Positions 17,511-27,611 of a DNA stretch of 64,000 nucleotides are shown piece by piece (position 1 is the first letter of the stretch; each line of letters begins with the position of its first letter). The stretch lies in assembly GCF_000949295.1 (NCBI RefSeq), contig NZ_JXYS01000061.1, positions 1-64,000 on the forward strand, read 5' to 3'. The notes under the pieces were generated by a model. That model saw only the letters and a program-made list of their open reading frames with translations. It had not been told where the DNA came from and searched no databases. The stretch comes from Acidithrix ferrooxidans (lineage in GTDB: Bacteria; Actinomycetota; Acidimicrobiia; Acidimicrobiales; Acidimicrobiaceae). A program made the position numbers and the translations under genes.

Positions 17511-17548
17511 GTCGTACCTAGCATGTTTACTAGGTACGACTTATTTTC
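17511..17548 (+). terminator. Rho-independent terminator of the cys/sat operon
   Basis: GTCGTACCTAG (17511-17521) and CTAGGTACGAC (17530-17540) form a perfect 11-bp stem with an 8-base loop, followed by TTATTTTC. It is well placed to end the cysI-sat transcript. Confidence 0.9.
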
Positions 17549-18016
17549 TCGACTAATGCTCGTGGGGCTAAGGACGGATAGATAAAATCACTGCCATTCC
17601 AAGGGCTCTCGGCTAGGCACACAAGATACCACTTTGGCTGTATACACATCTGAATAGGCAAAGACTGGAAACGCGTGACCACAATGGCCCCAACACGTTT
17701 GAATTAGTGGTCCCACTCAATTTTCGGGCTATCTAACATAGCCGCGAATCAAGCAACACTCTCGTAAGGGAGCATCAGGTCATTTGGACCGCATGAAACC
17801 ATCACCAATGCAGGTGTTTATTTTGCCCACTAAAGACCATAGCTTCTAGCAATGCACCGGAGATTCCCAAAGGCATTTCCATCTAGGATCAACTAAAGCC
17901 AAATCTTGGATAAATTGAAAGCTCCTCCGCAACCAAGCGTCCAGCGATCAGTCCCATCCACTCCGCTCATGCCAAGGCAGGTCAGTTTTTTCTCGTAGGC
18001 CAGGCATCTAGTGGTC
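17549..18016. other. Intergenic, nothing recognised
   Basis: It lies between the cys operon terminator and the 3' end of the TetR gene. No open frame, hairpin or repeat of note was seen. Confidence 0.4.
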
Positions 18017-18613
18017 CTACAATGCGCCAAAAAATTCACCATAGCAACTTAGCGCTTCATCTAGCACCAGGGGCTCGGGCTTTGGATGGTGAAGACACGC
18101 ATCAACAATTAAACCTTGAGTGAAAGCCTCTAGAGCAAGTAACTTGGATGCGCTCAAAGGGAGGCCAACAGCCTCAAGAACCTTACCAAGTGCCTCTCGC
18201 ATCTCACGTCTGTGGATATTGACCAATTCAAAGAGATTCGGGCGATTAGTAGCCGCCAAAAAAACCTCGAGACGAGCCCGTTGTCGCAAAATTCCCTCTT
18301 GGGTTGTAGAAGTTAAAGACAAGAGATCGCGAAATATAGCCATCGCTCCCTGCCCGTCGGAAGGATAGAGGGAAGCCTTTTCGTGTACCATGCGAATTGA
18401 GATGATATCCACCTCGCAAACTCTCACAAAGATCGCGGCCTCTAGTGCTTGGCGAGTCCTGTAATAATTTGAGGTTGATCCCTCTGGTAATCCTAAGAGT
18501 TGATCAACCGCCCTATGAGTCAACCATCGTGAGCCATGGCTACCTAAGACCGTGATAGCACCGTCAACAATAACCAGACGACGTCCATCTATTACAGAGC
18601 TTGCAAATTCCAC
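18017..18613 (-). CDS. TetR/AcrR-family transcriptional regulator
   Basis: This is a dimeric repressor with an N-terminal helix-turn-helix. Residues 14-62 read IVDGAITVLGSHGSRWLTHRAVDQLLG then GSTSNYYRTRQALEAA (in parts), the standard TetR DNA-binding domain. The C-terminal ligand domain is variable and gives no inducer. The 198-residue length is normal. The upstream region holds a TGAGAAGTCA direct repeat (18686 and 18704) that may be its own operator. No flanking gene is an obvious target. Confidence 0.85.
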   Translation of the reverse strand: MEFASSVIDGRRLVIVDGAITVLGSHGSRWLTHRAVDQLLGLPEGSTSNYYRTRQALEAAIFVRVCEVDIISIRMVHEKASLYPSDGQGAMAIFRDLLSLTSTTQEGILRQRARLEVFLAATNRPNLFELVNIHRREMREALGKVLEAVGLPLSASKLLALEAFTQGLIVDACLHHPKPEPLVLDEALSCYGEFFGAL

Positions 18614-19169
18614 CAGACCACCCCGTCAAGTAGTGATTCGTTCAAGGCTAAAAATCATCGGGACAGCTACACATGCGGAAAAAGTTGAGAAGTCAAAAAA
18701 ACATGAGAAGTCAGTTTAATTTTCATCCAAACGTTCAAGATCAGTAACTTGCCCTGCCCAAAGAGAGCGAACTTAACTAAAGCTTAGTGCCAATCTGGCC
18801 AAAGGTTTCCATAATCAGGGAATGCCGCTTCGCCTTTTCCGGGAATCCTCCAATCAAAACCGGGCTAAGTTCCCATTAACAGATTTTCAAAAATCGAATT
18901 ATGTAAATAAAGCCACCTAACCAAGGCCAAAACAATAGCCCCCTGGGAACGCCGTAGCCTATTGAATAACCATTATATGGAATAAAATAATTCGCCAGCC
19001 GAAGGAAAATTATGTAGAGTTTCCTCAGAATCCTACCCGCCCACCACTGGCTGAATGAGGCTCGAACTGATTCAAGGCTATCCGTCTGCGAACTCATCCA
19101 GATGAAATAAATCAGTAACTCGATCTAAGCAATTGAGTTGTCCAATAGATGTATCTTACCTACAAATCC
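18614..19169. other. Intergenic with a direct repeat and a doubtful small ORF
   Basis: TGAGAAGTCA occurs twice (18686-18695 and 18704-18713), 18 bp apart, upstream of the TetR gene. A minus-strand frame at 18876-19097 (73 codons) encodes a peptide with two aromatic-rich hydrophobic stretches and could be a small membrane protein. It lacks a clear ribosome-binding site and a known family, so it is not called as a gene. Confidence 0.35.
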
Positions 19170-19670
19170 CTATACACTGAGGTTTTCGACAACCCAACTA
19201 TCACCCACCACTTCATCTAGGCACTCAAATGCATTAGCCACAAAGCTCATAAATGATACGTTGGCTATGCGATCACGAACCTCGATCGAAGGATACCTCG
19301 AGATACCAGTAAGATAAGTGCCACCATCCATGGAGTCAAAAATCAATGTTTCTAAGGTCTCTTCCCCACTCTTTACGTCCAATTCGCGTGTAAAAACCAA
19401 ACAACGCGGCGGCTGAAACTCTAAGATCTCTCCCGATGCTTGGCGAAGAATGCCACTGGGGTCGCTATAGGCAATGTCGTAACGACCCCCAACCGAAAGA
19501 TCGATATTAAAAAGAGCCACCTTGTAGCCGATGGTATCTCCCCATATCTCTATATAAGACGGATCGGTTAGAGCCAAAAAAGCGTGGGCGGGTGCAACTT
19601 TCAAGAAGTTATGGTAGATAACTATCGGAACATCAACTGGGGAGTTTATTTGAAGTCTGCGTTGGTACAT
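19170..19670 (-). CDS. AHSA1/SRPBCC-domain protein
   Basis: This 166-residue cytoplasmic protein has the START-like fold used for hydrophobic ligands. The family pattern is visible from about residue 20: PAHAFLALTDPSYIEIWG, then DLSVGGRYDIAY, SGEILEFQPPRCLVFTRE and a C-terminal helix FVANAFECLDEVV. Such genes often sit beside an ArsR or TetR regulator. A possible 90-codon frame (19688-19960) directly upstream on the same strand does not look like ArsR. The ligand and role are unknown. Confidence 0.75.
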   Translation of the reverse strand: MYQRRLQINSPVDVPIVIYHNFLKVAPAHAFLALTDPSYIEIWGDTIGYKVALFNIDLSVGGRYDIAYSDPSGILRQASGEILEFQPPRCLVFTRELDVKSGEETLETLIFDSMDGGTYLTGISRYPSIEVRDRIANVSFMSFVANAFECLDEVVGDSWVVENLSV

Positions 19671-20217
19671 GAGCCTTTTCCAATCCTTTATAATTGAGCG
19701 ATTACATAAAATAAATCAGTTCGATAAAAGGGTAAAAGCCTATGTTTACGGGCCTTGTAAGACCGAGTCCCAGTTGCAACAGCCCGCTGCAAAACGTGCC
19801 CACTAAGTAAGCTAGGCACCGCGGAACCATTGAAGTGGTGCCGTTTCGTCCATTCGATAGGCAATCTATCCGCAATCTTACGTGAAAACTGCATAGATTG
19901 ATTTGTAAAATGAATTTCGATTATATGAGATAGCGATACAATTTTATTTGACCTGTGCATATTGAGATCCTTACGTTACTCAACAAAGTAACTATCTCAT
20001 TTTTATTCAACAAAGTCAAGAGCACCAAGTTAAATATTACCTATCTCCCCAGGTAGGCCAAACATTCCAGATCAGAAAAGTCTCCAACAGATATGAATTG
20101 AGACCAATCACAGAGACAGACAACCTAAAATAGAAACAAATTATCTAGCATTGTACTTATGATTGGATTCATACGATAGCACCCCAACCGCAGGCTCGAA
20201 GACACGCATGAAGTAGA
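19671..20217. other. Intergenic, possible decayed gene upstream of the AHSA1 gene
   Basis: A 90-codon minus-strand frame at 19688-19960 ends 18 bp before the AHSA1-type gene. It has basic C-terminal residues but no family I recognise. The remaining sequence is A+T-rich and featureless. Confidence 0.3.
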
Positions 20218-20655
20218 TCAATTTGTGGGCGAGGAGCCATTGAGTTCAATTCTTTTGATCAAATCTTTGAGCGTCTGGTCTTGAGCGTCGAGGTGTCGAT
20301 GCAGCTCTAAACATTCATGCAATATCATCTCGGCATCGTTATAGGTTTGTTCAGCCCTTCGATCTGATGCCGCACTTTGTAGGTTCTGTCCTACCATAAT
20401 GATAGACAATAAGACCAGCTGCAAAAAGGTCTGAGCGACCCATGCTACGATAGCTTGAATCCCAGTTCGCATTGCAGATGGAAGGCTCAGGAGATCAAAC
20501 AGGCCAAAGGCGTAGGCACACCACATCGAACCCACAATCTTGGTAATCCGCATAGCCAATTTACCGTTGAAGCCAACCGCATTATCGGAGACTTTTACGG
20601 GCTTGGTATTCTTCCGGTCGACTAAGCGAGGATGCGCAACATGGTTGTAATTCAT
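20218..20655 (-). CDS. Small membrane protein, DUF1003-like
   Basis: This is a 145-residue protein with two predicted transmembrane helices (about residues 40-62 and 68-90). The sequence KLAMRITKIVGSMWCAYAF, then IVAWVAQTFLQLVLLSIIMVGQN, and AASDRRAEQTYNDAEMILHECLELHRHL (in parts) matches a widespread uncharacterised actinobacterial membrane family. A cytoplasmic C-terminal helix follows the second helix. The function is unknown. The start is ATG, and it is divergent from the PaiB-like gene. Confidence 0.7.
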   Translation of the reverse strand: MNYNHVAHPRLVDRKNTKPVKVSDNAVGFNGKLAMRITKIVGSMWCAYAFGLFDLLSLPSAMRTGIQAIVAWVAQTFLQLVLLSIIMVGQNLQSAASDRRAEQTYNDAEMILHECLELHRHLDAQDQTLKDLIKRIELNGSSPTN

Positions 20656-20890
20656 GGAAATATGATAGCGCTCCGTCGGAGCGCGAAGATTGTCCGAACT
20701 TAGTTAATCGTCGAGCATTACAAGCCAACTCACAACTACTCGGCATGCTAGAGGAGATGCCAAACAAGTGGAAGGCGAAAAATAGCCATAGTATTAGAAC
20801 CGATACTAAGTCGAAATATAAAACTCTGGTTTGCCATCGGCTATTGTTACTTAGATAACAAGCAAGACTTCGCATTCGAAGGAAGACCAG

Positions 20891-21523
20891 ATGTATACAC
20901 CAAAAGAATTCAAACAGGATAATGGAGATCTCATCTTCGAATTAATAGATTTATTTCCACTTGGGCTCCTGATCACAACCTCGGAATCAAAAGTTTCACT
21001 CAGTCACCTCCCCTTTCTTTTTGAACGCGAATACGCTCAACACGGAAGGCTACTGGGCCATTTCGCTAAAGCAAATCCACAATGGCGAGAGCTAGAAGAT
21101 ATCGATGAGGCAATAGTTGTCTTTAGTGGACCGAATTCCTATGTCTCGCCATCCTGGTACCACCTCGAGAGCGTTCCAACCTGGAACTACTCGGTAGTGC
21201 ACATCTATGGCAAACCCACCATAATTCACGACCGAGGCGAAAAACGCGAAGTCCTGGATAAGCTTACCGATCGCCATGAGTCCTCATCAATAGAGCCATG
21301 GCGAAGTGACTTCGATTCACCGATACAATCAAAGATGCTAGAGGCCGTGGTCGCCTTTGAGATTGTGGTGACCAAAGTTGAAGCCAAGTTCAAACTCAGT
21401 CAAAATAAAGACGAAATCGATCAATTAAATGTCATCAACCATCTCGCGGCCTCCCCTTCGACTCGTTCGCAAGAGACCTCACTCCTGATGAAAAAGGCTC
21501 TGCCATTTAGCGTCCCGGAATAA
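20891..21523 (+). CDS. PaiB-like FMN-binding split-barrel protein
   Basis: This 210-residue flavin-binding protein belongs to the family annotated as FMN-binding negative transcriptional regulators. MYTPKEFKQDN at the N-terminus, HLPFLFE and GRLLGHFAKANPQW, then FSGPNSYVSPSWY and VPTWNYSVVHIYGKP are the conserved blocks. In Bacillus the relative PaiB is linked to polyamine metabolism and protease repression. Here only the fold can be claimed. The ribosome-binding site AAGGAAGA lies just before the ATG. Confidence 0.88.
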   Translation: MYTPKEFKQDNGDLIFELIDLFPLGLLITTSESKVSLSHLPFLFEREYAQHGRLLGHFAKANPQWRELEDIDEAIVVFSGPNSYVSPSWYHLESVPTWNYSVVHIYGKPTIIHDRGEKREVLDKLTDRHESSSIEPWRSDFDSPIQSKMLEAVVAFEIVVTKVEAKFKLSQNKDEIDQLNVINHLAASPSTRSQETSLLMKKALPFSVPE

Positions 21524-21917
21524 TCCCTAAACTTCAGACCAAATCTACACCCAAGATCAGGACCGACAACCTTGCAAGGCAATATAGCGCCTCAAGGCCC
21601 GATCGAAAGGTACCAGATCAAATCGTCTTATCCAACCAAAATGGATCCATAAGTCTTTTATTTGGCTCAACCGCTCTTGCTTTGGCACCTAAGTTTCGCC
21701 AAAAGTAACTTTGGTCGGCATCTTCAAATCGACATCGTCAACATGTCCAAGACCACCGATGTTCATCGCCAAAGCTCACCATTTTCGGTTCTCCAACAGA
21801 AATGGACTTAATATTTACCGAATAACACAAACGCCACAGGTGGCCACCAGATCGATCTATGGTCCATTGAACGGAGACGATTACCATCTTGCACAGGAAT
21901 CGACTTAGGAAATCGAC
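21524..21917. other. Intergenic between convergent genes, nothing recognised
   Basis: The PaiB-like gene and the MFS gene converge here. A 65-codon frame at 21711-21908 has no support. No clear terminator hairpin was seen. Confidence 0.35.
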
Positions 21918-23354
21918 CTAAGACTCGTTAGCGAAGTCGATTGGAACCCGTTTAAAACGAAAATATAGCGAGATATCGTAGATTACCTTTAGCCCTCCAG
22001 CCGCAACGAACGGTATGCCACTCAGCGAAACCGACAGCATCAAACCCGCCAATATTGGGGTAACTCCCGTTCCAAAACTTCGGGCTCCATTGGTCCATGC
22101 CGCTAGATATCCTCGATCATCGGGCGAGACCATCGCCATTGAATAAGCTGCTCGCGTCGGGACATCCATCTGAGAGAGCATATGCCTCGCCAAAAGCATC
22201 GCCACTGCAAGTGTGGCATTTGGCATAAAGGGAACCAATATCAGGAGGATGTTCGATGGTAAATGAGTAAAGACCATCGTATTCAAAAGACCGATCTTGG
22301 AGGCCACCTTAGCGGCGGCGAGCGACGAGAGCGCTGAAAGCATATTGGTACCAAAAAAGATCAACCCTAACTGAGTTAAATCCGTATGGAAATTTACTCG
22401 AAACCAATAGACGATCAAAGATTGTACGACTAACCCTGCCGCAAAAGAATCCAAGGCAAAAAGAGCCGAGAGTTGATAGACCAGCGTCCTTACGCTTTTT
22501 TGTGGCCGATATCCACTTTTTTCATCGATGGGCTTTTCGTGCTTTTGCTCTACGACATCGTCAACAAGAAAATAGATAACCAGCTGGATTACCCCGGCAA
22601 ACGCATAGGCGATGGCCACCCAAATGAAAGTGTTCTTTTGGCCCGAGCCAACCGAACCAATTCCCACTAGCGCAGCGAGTAAGGCTCCCAGCGCCACTGC
22701 ACCATATCCAACAAGATTGAACCATGCGTAGATCTTCGTTCGATTGTGACCCGCGAATAGCTTTGCAAGCATGGCTTGCTCCACACCCTGATAGATTCCT
22801 ATCTCTTTACCAGTTGGCGATACGCTGCCAAAGACCATTATCAAACATAAGAGATATATATCCTGAGTAAAGGCCAAAAAAGGAGTGACTACCGCCCAAA
22901 GAAGACTGCTGACGATGAGAATTCGCTTACGTCCAATGACATCGATATAACGCCCTAAGAGTAGCGTTATCAATGCCGAACCAATCAATGCAGCACTATA
23001 CAAAACACCGATCGAAAAGATAGAAAGCCCTTTACTCTGCCAATAAAATGGCAGAGTAATTGAGATGAATCCAAATGCCACTTCGCGTACGGTACGAGCG
23101 CCAAGGAGGGCGATCGCGGTTTTTTGTGGGTTACTTGCTCCGATAGTACTAATGACACTTCCATTCGCTTGCTTTGTCCAAACAAGGCTAGCTGTTTCAA
23201 GTTGAAGATTTTGACACCATTTGGGAAATACAAAGTTAACTCTTGGCATGAAAACGGGCCAAATCAGATTCCAATTGATCCATAAACTGCCAATCAGAGA
23301 GCAAAAACAGATAAATGAATTCGGCATTCTACGTCGGACAGCTTTGTGAGCCAT
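21918..23354 (-). CDS. MFS transporter (12-helix type)
   Basis: This is a polytopic membrane transporter of unknown substrate. The core begins around residue 80 (ALLGARTVREVAFGFISITLPFYWQSKG in parts). Motif A, LLGRYIDVIGRKRILIV, lies between helices 2 and 3. A central cytoplasmic loop (about residues 265-290, EQKHEKPIDEKSGYRPQ) splits two sets of six helices. The 75-residue N-terminal part includes an extra hydrophobic stretch that is unusual for the family. The real start may be internal (for example ATG at about 23249), but no Shine-Dalgarno site decides it. Confidence 0.8.
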   Translation of the reverse strand: MAHKAVRRRMPNSFICFCSLIGSLWINWNLIWPVFMPRVNFVFPKWCQNLQLETASLVWTKQANGSVISTIGASNPQKTAIALLGARTVREVAFGFISITLPFYWQSKGLSIFSIGVLYSAALIGSALITLLLGRYIDVIGRKRILIVSSLLWAVVTPFLAFTQDIYLLCLIMVFGSVSPTGKEIGIYQGVEQAMLAKLFAGHNRTKIYAWFNLVGYGAVALGALLAALVGIGSVGSGQKNTFIWVAIAYAFAGVIQLVIYFLVDDVVEQKHEKPIDEKSGYRPQKSVRTLVYQLSALFALDSFAAGLVVQSLIVYWFRVNFHTDLTQLGLIFFGTNMLSALSSLAAAKVASKIGLLNTMVFTHLPSNILLILVPFMPNATLAVAMLLARHMLSQMDVPTRAAYSMAMVSPDDRGYLAAWTNGARSFGTGVTPILAGLMLSVSLSGIPFVAAGGLKVIYDISLYFRFKRVPIDFANES

Positions 23355-24009
23355 ATACCATTGTCGCCATCAAAGCCAACCCACTTGGTAGGCCGCTCCA
23401 TAAAATCAGCCATCAAAAGGATCGCATCTGAAAATCTCACTTAACAAAACCGTACCGATAGTCCTTCGTTTGACTCGTATTCCAGAGGACAATCACCCGG
23501 CTTAAGTATCGACTATCGCTATGGGCACTCGAAAAGGGGCTCAGCCAACGAAAAATAGCACAAGAAAAACTTCCCGATCATCGTAATGAGCAAACGAGAT
23601 TTATATTGCAACTGCTGCCTTTGCGGAAAAGAACAAGCTCAAATAAGCCGTAAAAGGCGTCACACGAGCGACTCTCTTGAACCTATCTCTCACTCTCGGA
23701 GTCATCGATCAAACCGCACATCAAGCGAAAAATCTACGACGCCCAGAGATGATAACCGCGTCACCCGTAAAATTCAAAAACCCTAAATCAACTAAATCCA
23801 AAGGCCGCATCTTTATGATCTTAGATTATTGCCAGATAGCCAAATCAGAAAGTTGCTTTATCATTTCTCGGTGATTGATCCGACAAAGACCACAATTCTC
23901 TGACGAACTTCGTTTTAATCAAAACAGGTCGCTCTTTTAATCAGCGCCCTTTGGCATCCATCAAAAGACTATCTCAACTTAGCCATTTGAACTATTTGAA
24001 ATGGCACTC
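23355..24009. other. Intergenic, no gene recognised
   Basis: About 650 bp between two minus-strand genes. Short overlapping plus-strand frames (23586-23786, 23677-23874) look like chance. The sequence holds the unlocated promoter of the MFS gene and any terminator of neither neighbour that I could see. Confidence 0.35.
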
Positions 24010-25587
24010 TCATGCGATAAGGTCGTCGAGTTTCCACGTAGGGTGATCATTCTGGAGCCGTGCAAGCCAGTAGGGACTTTCAAAGAGTGCTAAAAGGGTG
24101 CCATCGCGACGAACTCTCACACGAACACCGCCAAGTCCTCCGAGTTCACTGGCCGTTGCTTGGTCAGTTCGCCGAGCGACCTTGTGGGAGGTGCGAGTCA
24201 GTTCGACTTCAGCACCAAATTCGAAATGCATACGATGAGAAAAGACGTCGAATTGCATCTCACCAATTGCGGCAACCATAGGCGTGGGATCTCCAGAAGG
24301 ATCAAAGAGGACCTGTACCACTCCCTCCTTTTCAAGTTGCTCGATGCCCTTTCTAAATTGTTTAAAGCGTCCAGTGTCGCGCGCCCTAGCTAGCGCAAAA
24401 AGCTCAGGCACAAAAGTCGGAATAGGTGGAAATTCAACTCGATCACCCACATAGAGTGTGTCACCAATCCGCAATTCGTTGGAGTTTACTAGCCCTACTA
24501 CATCTCCCGGAAATGCCTCTTCGACGGTGTCACGGTCCGATCCAAAGACCGAGGTCGCATACTTGGTAGAAAGTATACGACCGCTTTCCGCATGGGTAAC
24601 TCCCATTCCACGTTGAAATTTACCGGAACAGACGCGCACGAAGGCCAAATGATCTCTGTGAGATGGGTCCATATTCGCCTGAATCTTAAAGACAAATCCC
24701 GAAAACTCACTCTCTATTGGCCGCAAATTCCCATCTAGATCATGTCGATCACTCGGAGCGGGAGCTAGATCCACAATTGCATCCAAAAGGTGACGGACTC
24801 CGAAATTAGTAAGCGCCGATCCCACAAATACAGGACTAGATTGACCGGCCAAGAAAGACTTCTTATCGTAGGTCGCCCCTACTTCGTCAAGCAATGACAC
24901 GCCGTCTACCGCCTGCTTCCAATTTTCACCTTCCTGGTGACTTGCGGCCGTTGGATCAATCTCTTCTTCTAGAGCCTCCTGGGCACCGTGAGCAGTTCGA
25001 GAAAATCTGATAAAGTTGCCACTTCTACGATCGATCACACCTCGGAAATCCCCTGGAATACCAACAGGCCAAGTAATCGGCGTAGGTCGAACCCCGATCT
25101 TTGATTCGATCTGATCCAAAACCTCAAGTGGATCGAGCCCGGGCCGATCTAGTTTGTTCAAAAAGGTGATTATTGGCACCTCCCGTGTTCGACAAACTTC
25201 AAAGAGCTTGAGAGTCTGAGGTTCAATCCCTTTGGCGACATCTAAAACCATCACTGCGGCATCGACTGCAGAAAGTACTCGATAGGTATCTTCAGAGAAG
25301 TCACGGTGTCCAGGAGTATCCAAAAGATTAATAACGTGATCGCGATAGCTAAATTGCAAGACAGTAGAGGTAATTGAAATCCCTCGCTGTTGCTCCATGG
25401 CCATCCAGTCAGAGACCGCTGCTCGCCCACCAGAGCGAGCTTTTACTGCCCCCGCTTGAGATATCTGCCCCGAATAAAGGAGAAACTTTTCCGTCAGCGT
25501 AGTTTTGCCAGCGTCAGGGTGGCTAATAATAGCAAAGGTACGTCGACGTTGCGACGCTTGAACAATTAGGTCTTCAGGCGTACCCAA
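24010..25587 (-). CDS. prfC: Peptide chain release factor 3
   Basis: This translational GTPase removes RF1/RF2 from the ribosome after termination. GTPase motifs are in place: G1 SHPDAGKTT (22-30), G3 DTPGHRDFSEDTYR starting at residue 90, and NKLDRPG (144-150). The RF3-specific linker ARSGGRAAVSDWMAMEQQRGISI (50-72, in parts) distinguishes it from EF-G. The 525-residue length is normal. It appears monocistronic. RF3 is not universal in actinobacteria, so its presence is mildly informative. Confidence 0.95.
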   Translation of the reverse strand: MGTPEDLIVQASQRRRTFAIISHPDAGKTTLTEKFLLYSGQISQAGAVKARSGGRAAVSDWMAMEQQRGISITSTVLQFSYRDHVINLLDTPGHRDFSEDTYRVLSAVDAAVMVLDVAKGIEPQTLKLFEVCRTREVPIITFLNKLDRPGLDPLEVLDQIESKIGVRPTPITWPVGIPGDFRGVIDRRSGNFIRFSRTAHGAQEALEEEIDPTAASHQEGENWKQAVDGVSLLDEVGATYDKKSFLAGQSSPVFVGSALTNFGVRHLLDAIVDLAPAPSDRHDLDGNLRPIESEFSGFVFKIQANMDPSHRDHLAFVRVCSGKFQRGMGVTHAESGRILSTKYATSVFGSDRDTVEEAFPGDVVGLVNSNELRIGDTLYVGDRVEFPPIPTFVPELFALARARDTGRFKQFRKGIEQLEKEGVVQVLFDPSGDPTPMVAAIGEMQFDVFSHRMHFEFGAEVELTRTSHKVARRTDQATASELGGLGGVRVRVRRDGTLLALFESPYWLARLQNDHPTWKLDDLIA

Positions 25588-26345
25588 AACGCACTCCTAT
25601 CAAAAAAATTACATGAAAATCCGCACACGACAACCATGCGCTAGACGAGGGTTTAATAAGCTTCAACCACTACATGCCAAAAAATGAACAGCACTAAGAG
25701 ATGGTCAAAGCGATACTTGCCCATCCAAGTCTGCCACAAAAGTAACCCCAGACAGATAGTGGTGGAATCATCTCTAATTGTCGCTTCCTTATTAGGCGTT
25801 GACCAATTGATAAAATATTGACCAATTGCCCAACCTATCGGGCAAACGACCCATGAAACCTATCTTTTACATTGAACAGAGATTCTAGTGGTCGCACCAG
25901 ACAACAGATCATACGATCAGAGTGCTACACGTCAATTGATTTGGAATTTTCCTGAAGCTCCGAAATGCATCTAAACGAGGCGGATATTCACAAGTCCACC
26001 TTATTGAAGCTATAAAACAAAGACGACGATCTTTCGAATCAAAGAGGCGATCAAAACAGCCACTTGGAGTCCATCCATCCATTTCACCAAGGGCCATAAA
26101 AATCAGATAGCCTCCGGGTAATTCCAACAATTCATCGGCCAAATAGCCCTATCGGCCAATATTGATAAGGATCCACAGGAAGATGGTTTTGCTCACCTCG
26201 CAGTTTTCATCCTAAATCTTTTCAATGGCTGCTTGCAGTAAAAGCTCCTAATGAATTAGTAAAATGCATTAGCAAACCGTGGATTTTCAAAGACATATCC
26301 TCGAATTCAGCCTCTCATGATAGCTAGCCATATTGTTGTAGCATA
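25588..26345. other. Intergenic, no gene recognised
   Basis: About 750 bp between divergent genes. A 77-codon minus-strand frame at 25909-26142 has no family or ribosome-binding site. TAGCATAAT next to 26346 could be a -10 element serving the Nudix gene. Confidence 0.35.
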
Positions 26346-26435
26346 ATGAGGATCCATCAACCGAGTTTGCACTCTGAACTATTAGCCGCCGTAGAGACCC
26401 GTAAAAGGTTTCAAAACAAAAGGAGATCGCCAGCA

Positions 26436-26999
26436 ATGCCCTGGTATGAAATTTGGCTCCAATCTATCGTCGACTTTGAGCCCATTACCAACCAAGAGAA
26501 AAACGCCCAGCACATAATCCTAGAAGAAGCCGAAAAGCGACGAAATATCTTTGATCGCTACGCCGATCCGCGCCATTGCACGGCATCGGCGATAATAATT
26601 GGCCCCAGAGGCATAATTTTGCATCGGCACAAAAAACTCCAAAAATGGATTCAGCCGGGCGGCCACATCGATAACGGCGAGAGTCCTTGGGATTGCGTCA
26701 TCCGAGAGGCAAAAGAGGAGACTGGACTGACAGTGATCCATCCATCAAACGGCCCACTGCTCTTCAATCTCTCCTGCCACGATGCTTTTGATCATTACCA
26801 TTTGGACATCAGGTATCTCCTTCTGGGTCAAGACACCGAACCGACTCCTCCTCCTGGTGAGAGTCAAGAGGTTGAGTGGTTCCAATTCGAAGATGCCCTC
26901 AAGATTGCGGACGAAGTGATACCCGACGTTATCTTTCGCATCACGCAATCGGGGCTAGCCAACTACCTAACCCAATTTGACTCAGATGGCCAAAGATAA
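26436..26999 (+). CDS. Nudix hydrolase
   Basis: It hydrolyses a nucleoside diphosphate linked to an unknown group, such as an oxidised nucleotide or nucleotide sugar. The Nudix box is complete: GHIDNGE, seven residues, then REAKEETGL, all catalytic glutamates present. I chose ATG 26436 (MPWYEIWLQ) because AAAAGGAGA lies nine bases upstream. An in-frame ATG at 26346 would add 30 residues. The N-terminal helical segment before the box is about 70 residues. It stands alone, with decayed sequence on both sides. Confidence 0.88.
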   Translation: MPWYEIWLQSIVDFEPITNQEKNAQHIILEEAEKRRNIFDRYADPRHCTASAIIIGPRGIILHRHKKLQKWIQPGGHIDNGESPWDCVIREAKEETGLTVIHPSNGPLLFNLSCHDAFDHYHLDIRYLLLGQDTEPTPPPGESQEVEWFQFEDALKIADEVIPDVIFRITQSGLANYLTQFDSDGQR

Positions 27000-27611
27000 G
27001 ATCAAAGCGACCCTCGCTGCACCAAAAGGTACAACTTCTAAAGCTTTAAAGATCAATTACCTCGCTGGATAAAATCCTCACCGTCAATCTTGGACCGGGC
27101 ATTAATCTCGGACAACTTTCCAGCGCTATCAATACCCCTTATAGGAGTCGAAAAGGCTAGATAAAGTAGCGACCTTCCTCGATACGAACGACTATTTAGA
27201 AAGGTATAGCTCAGACAATCCCTCAAAGGCCGATTTGGCTCAATCAGACCGCAGCTTTAGCCAAATCGGCCAAGAAAGAGAGATCGCTCACCAAAAGGTT
27301 GTCCCTATTTAAAGACCAACCATAGTTTTCACATGATGATCGATCGAGTTCTATTTCTTCAACCTTTGCGCAATAGGTAAATCCTTGTTGGCCATCTTGA
27401 AACACTTGCCGATCTTTCTGGAACATCTTCTAAAAAGGACCATCGAACTTCCCGAAAAACTCACGAATCCACGCTATGGACGCAAACTCACGCCACAATG
27501 GATCGAAATTGTAGGAGCCGTCCAGGTAGATTGCTGACTTCGAACAAGTGCTGCTAATAAGAAATAGAGAATTTAAAATACTTACCCCCAAAAGCCAAAT
27601 CAAAATATCGC
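27000..27611. other. Decayed region before the IS graveyard
   Basis: No intact gene. A plus-strand fragment around 27420-27535 reads like coding remnants (EHLLKRTIELPEKL then NPRYGRKLTPQWIEIVG) but ends at stops, and its family is not recognised. A 60-codon minus-strand frame at 27244-27426 overlaps it. Confidence 0.3.
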
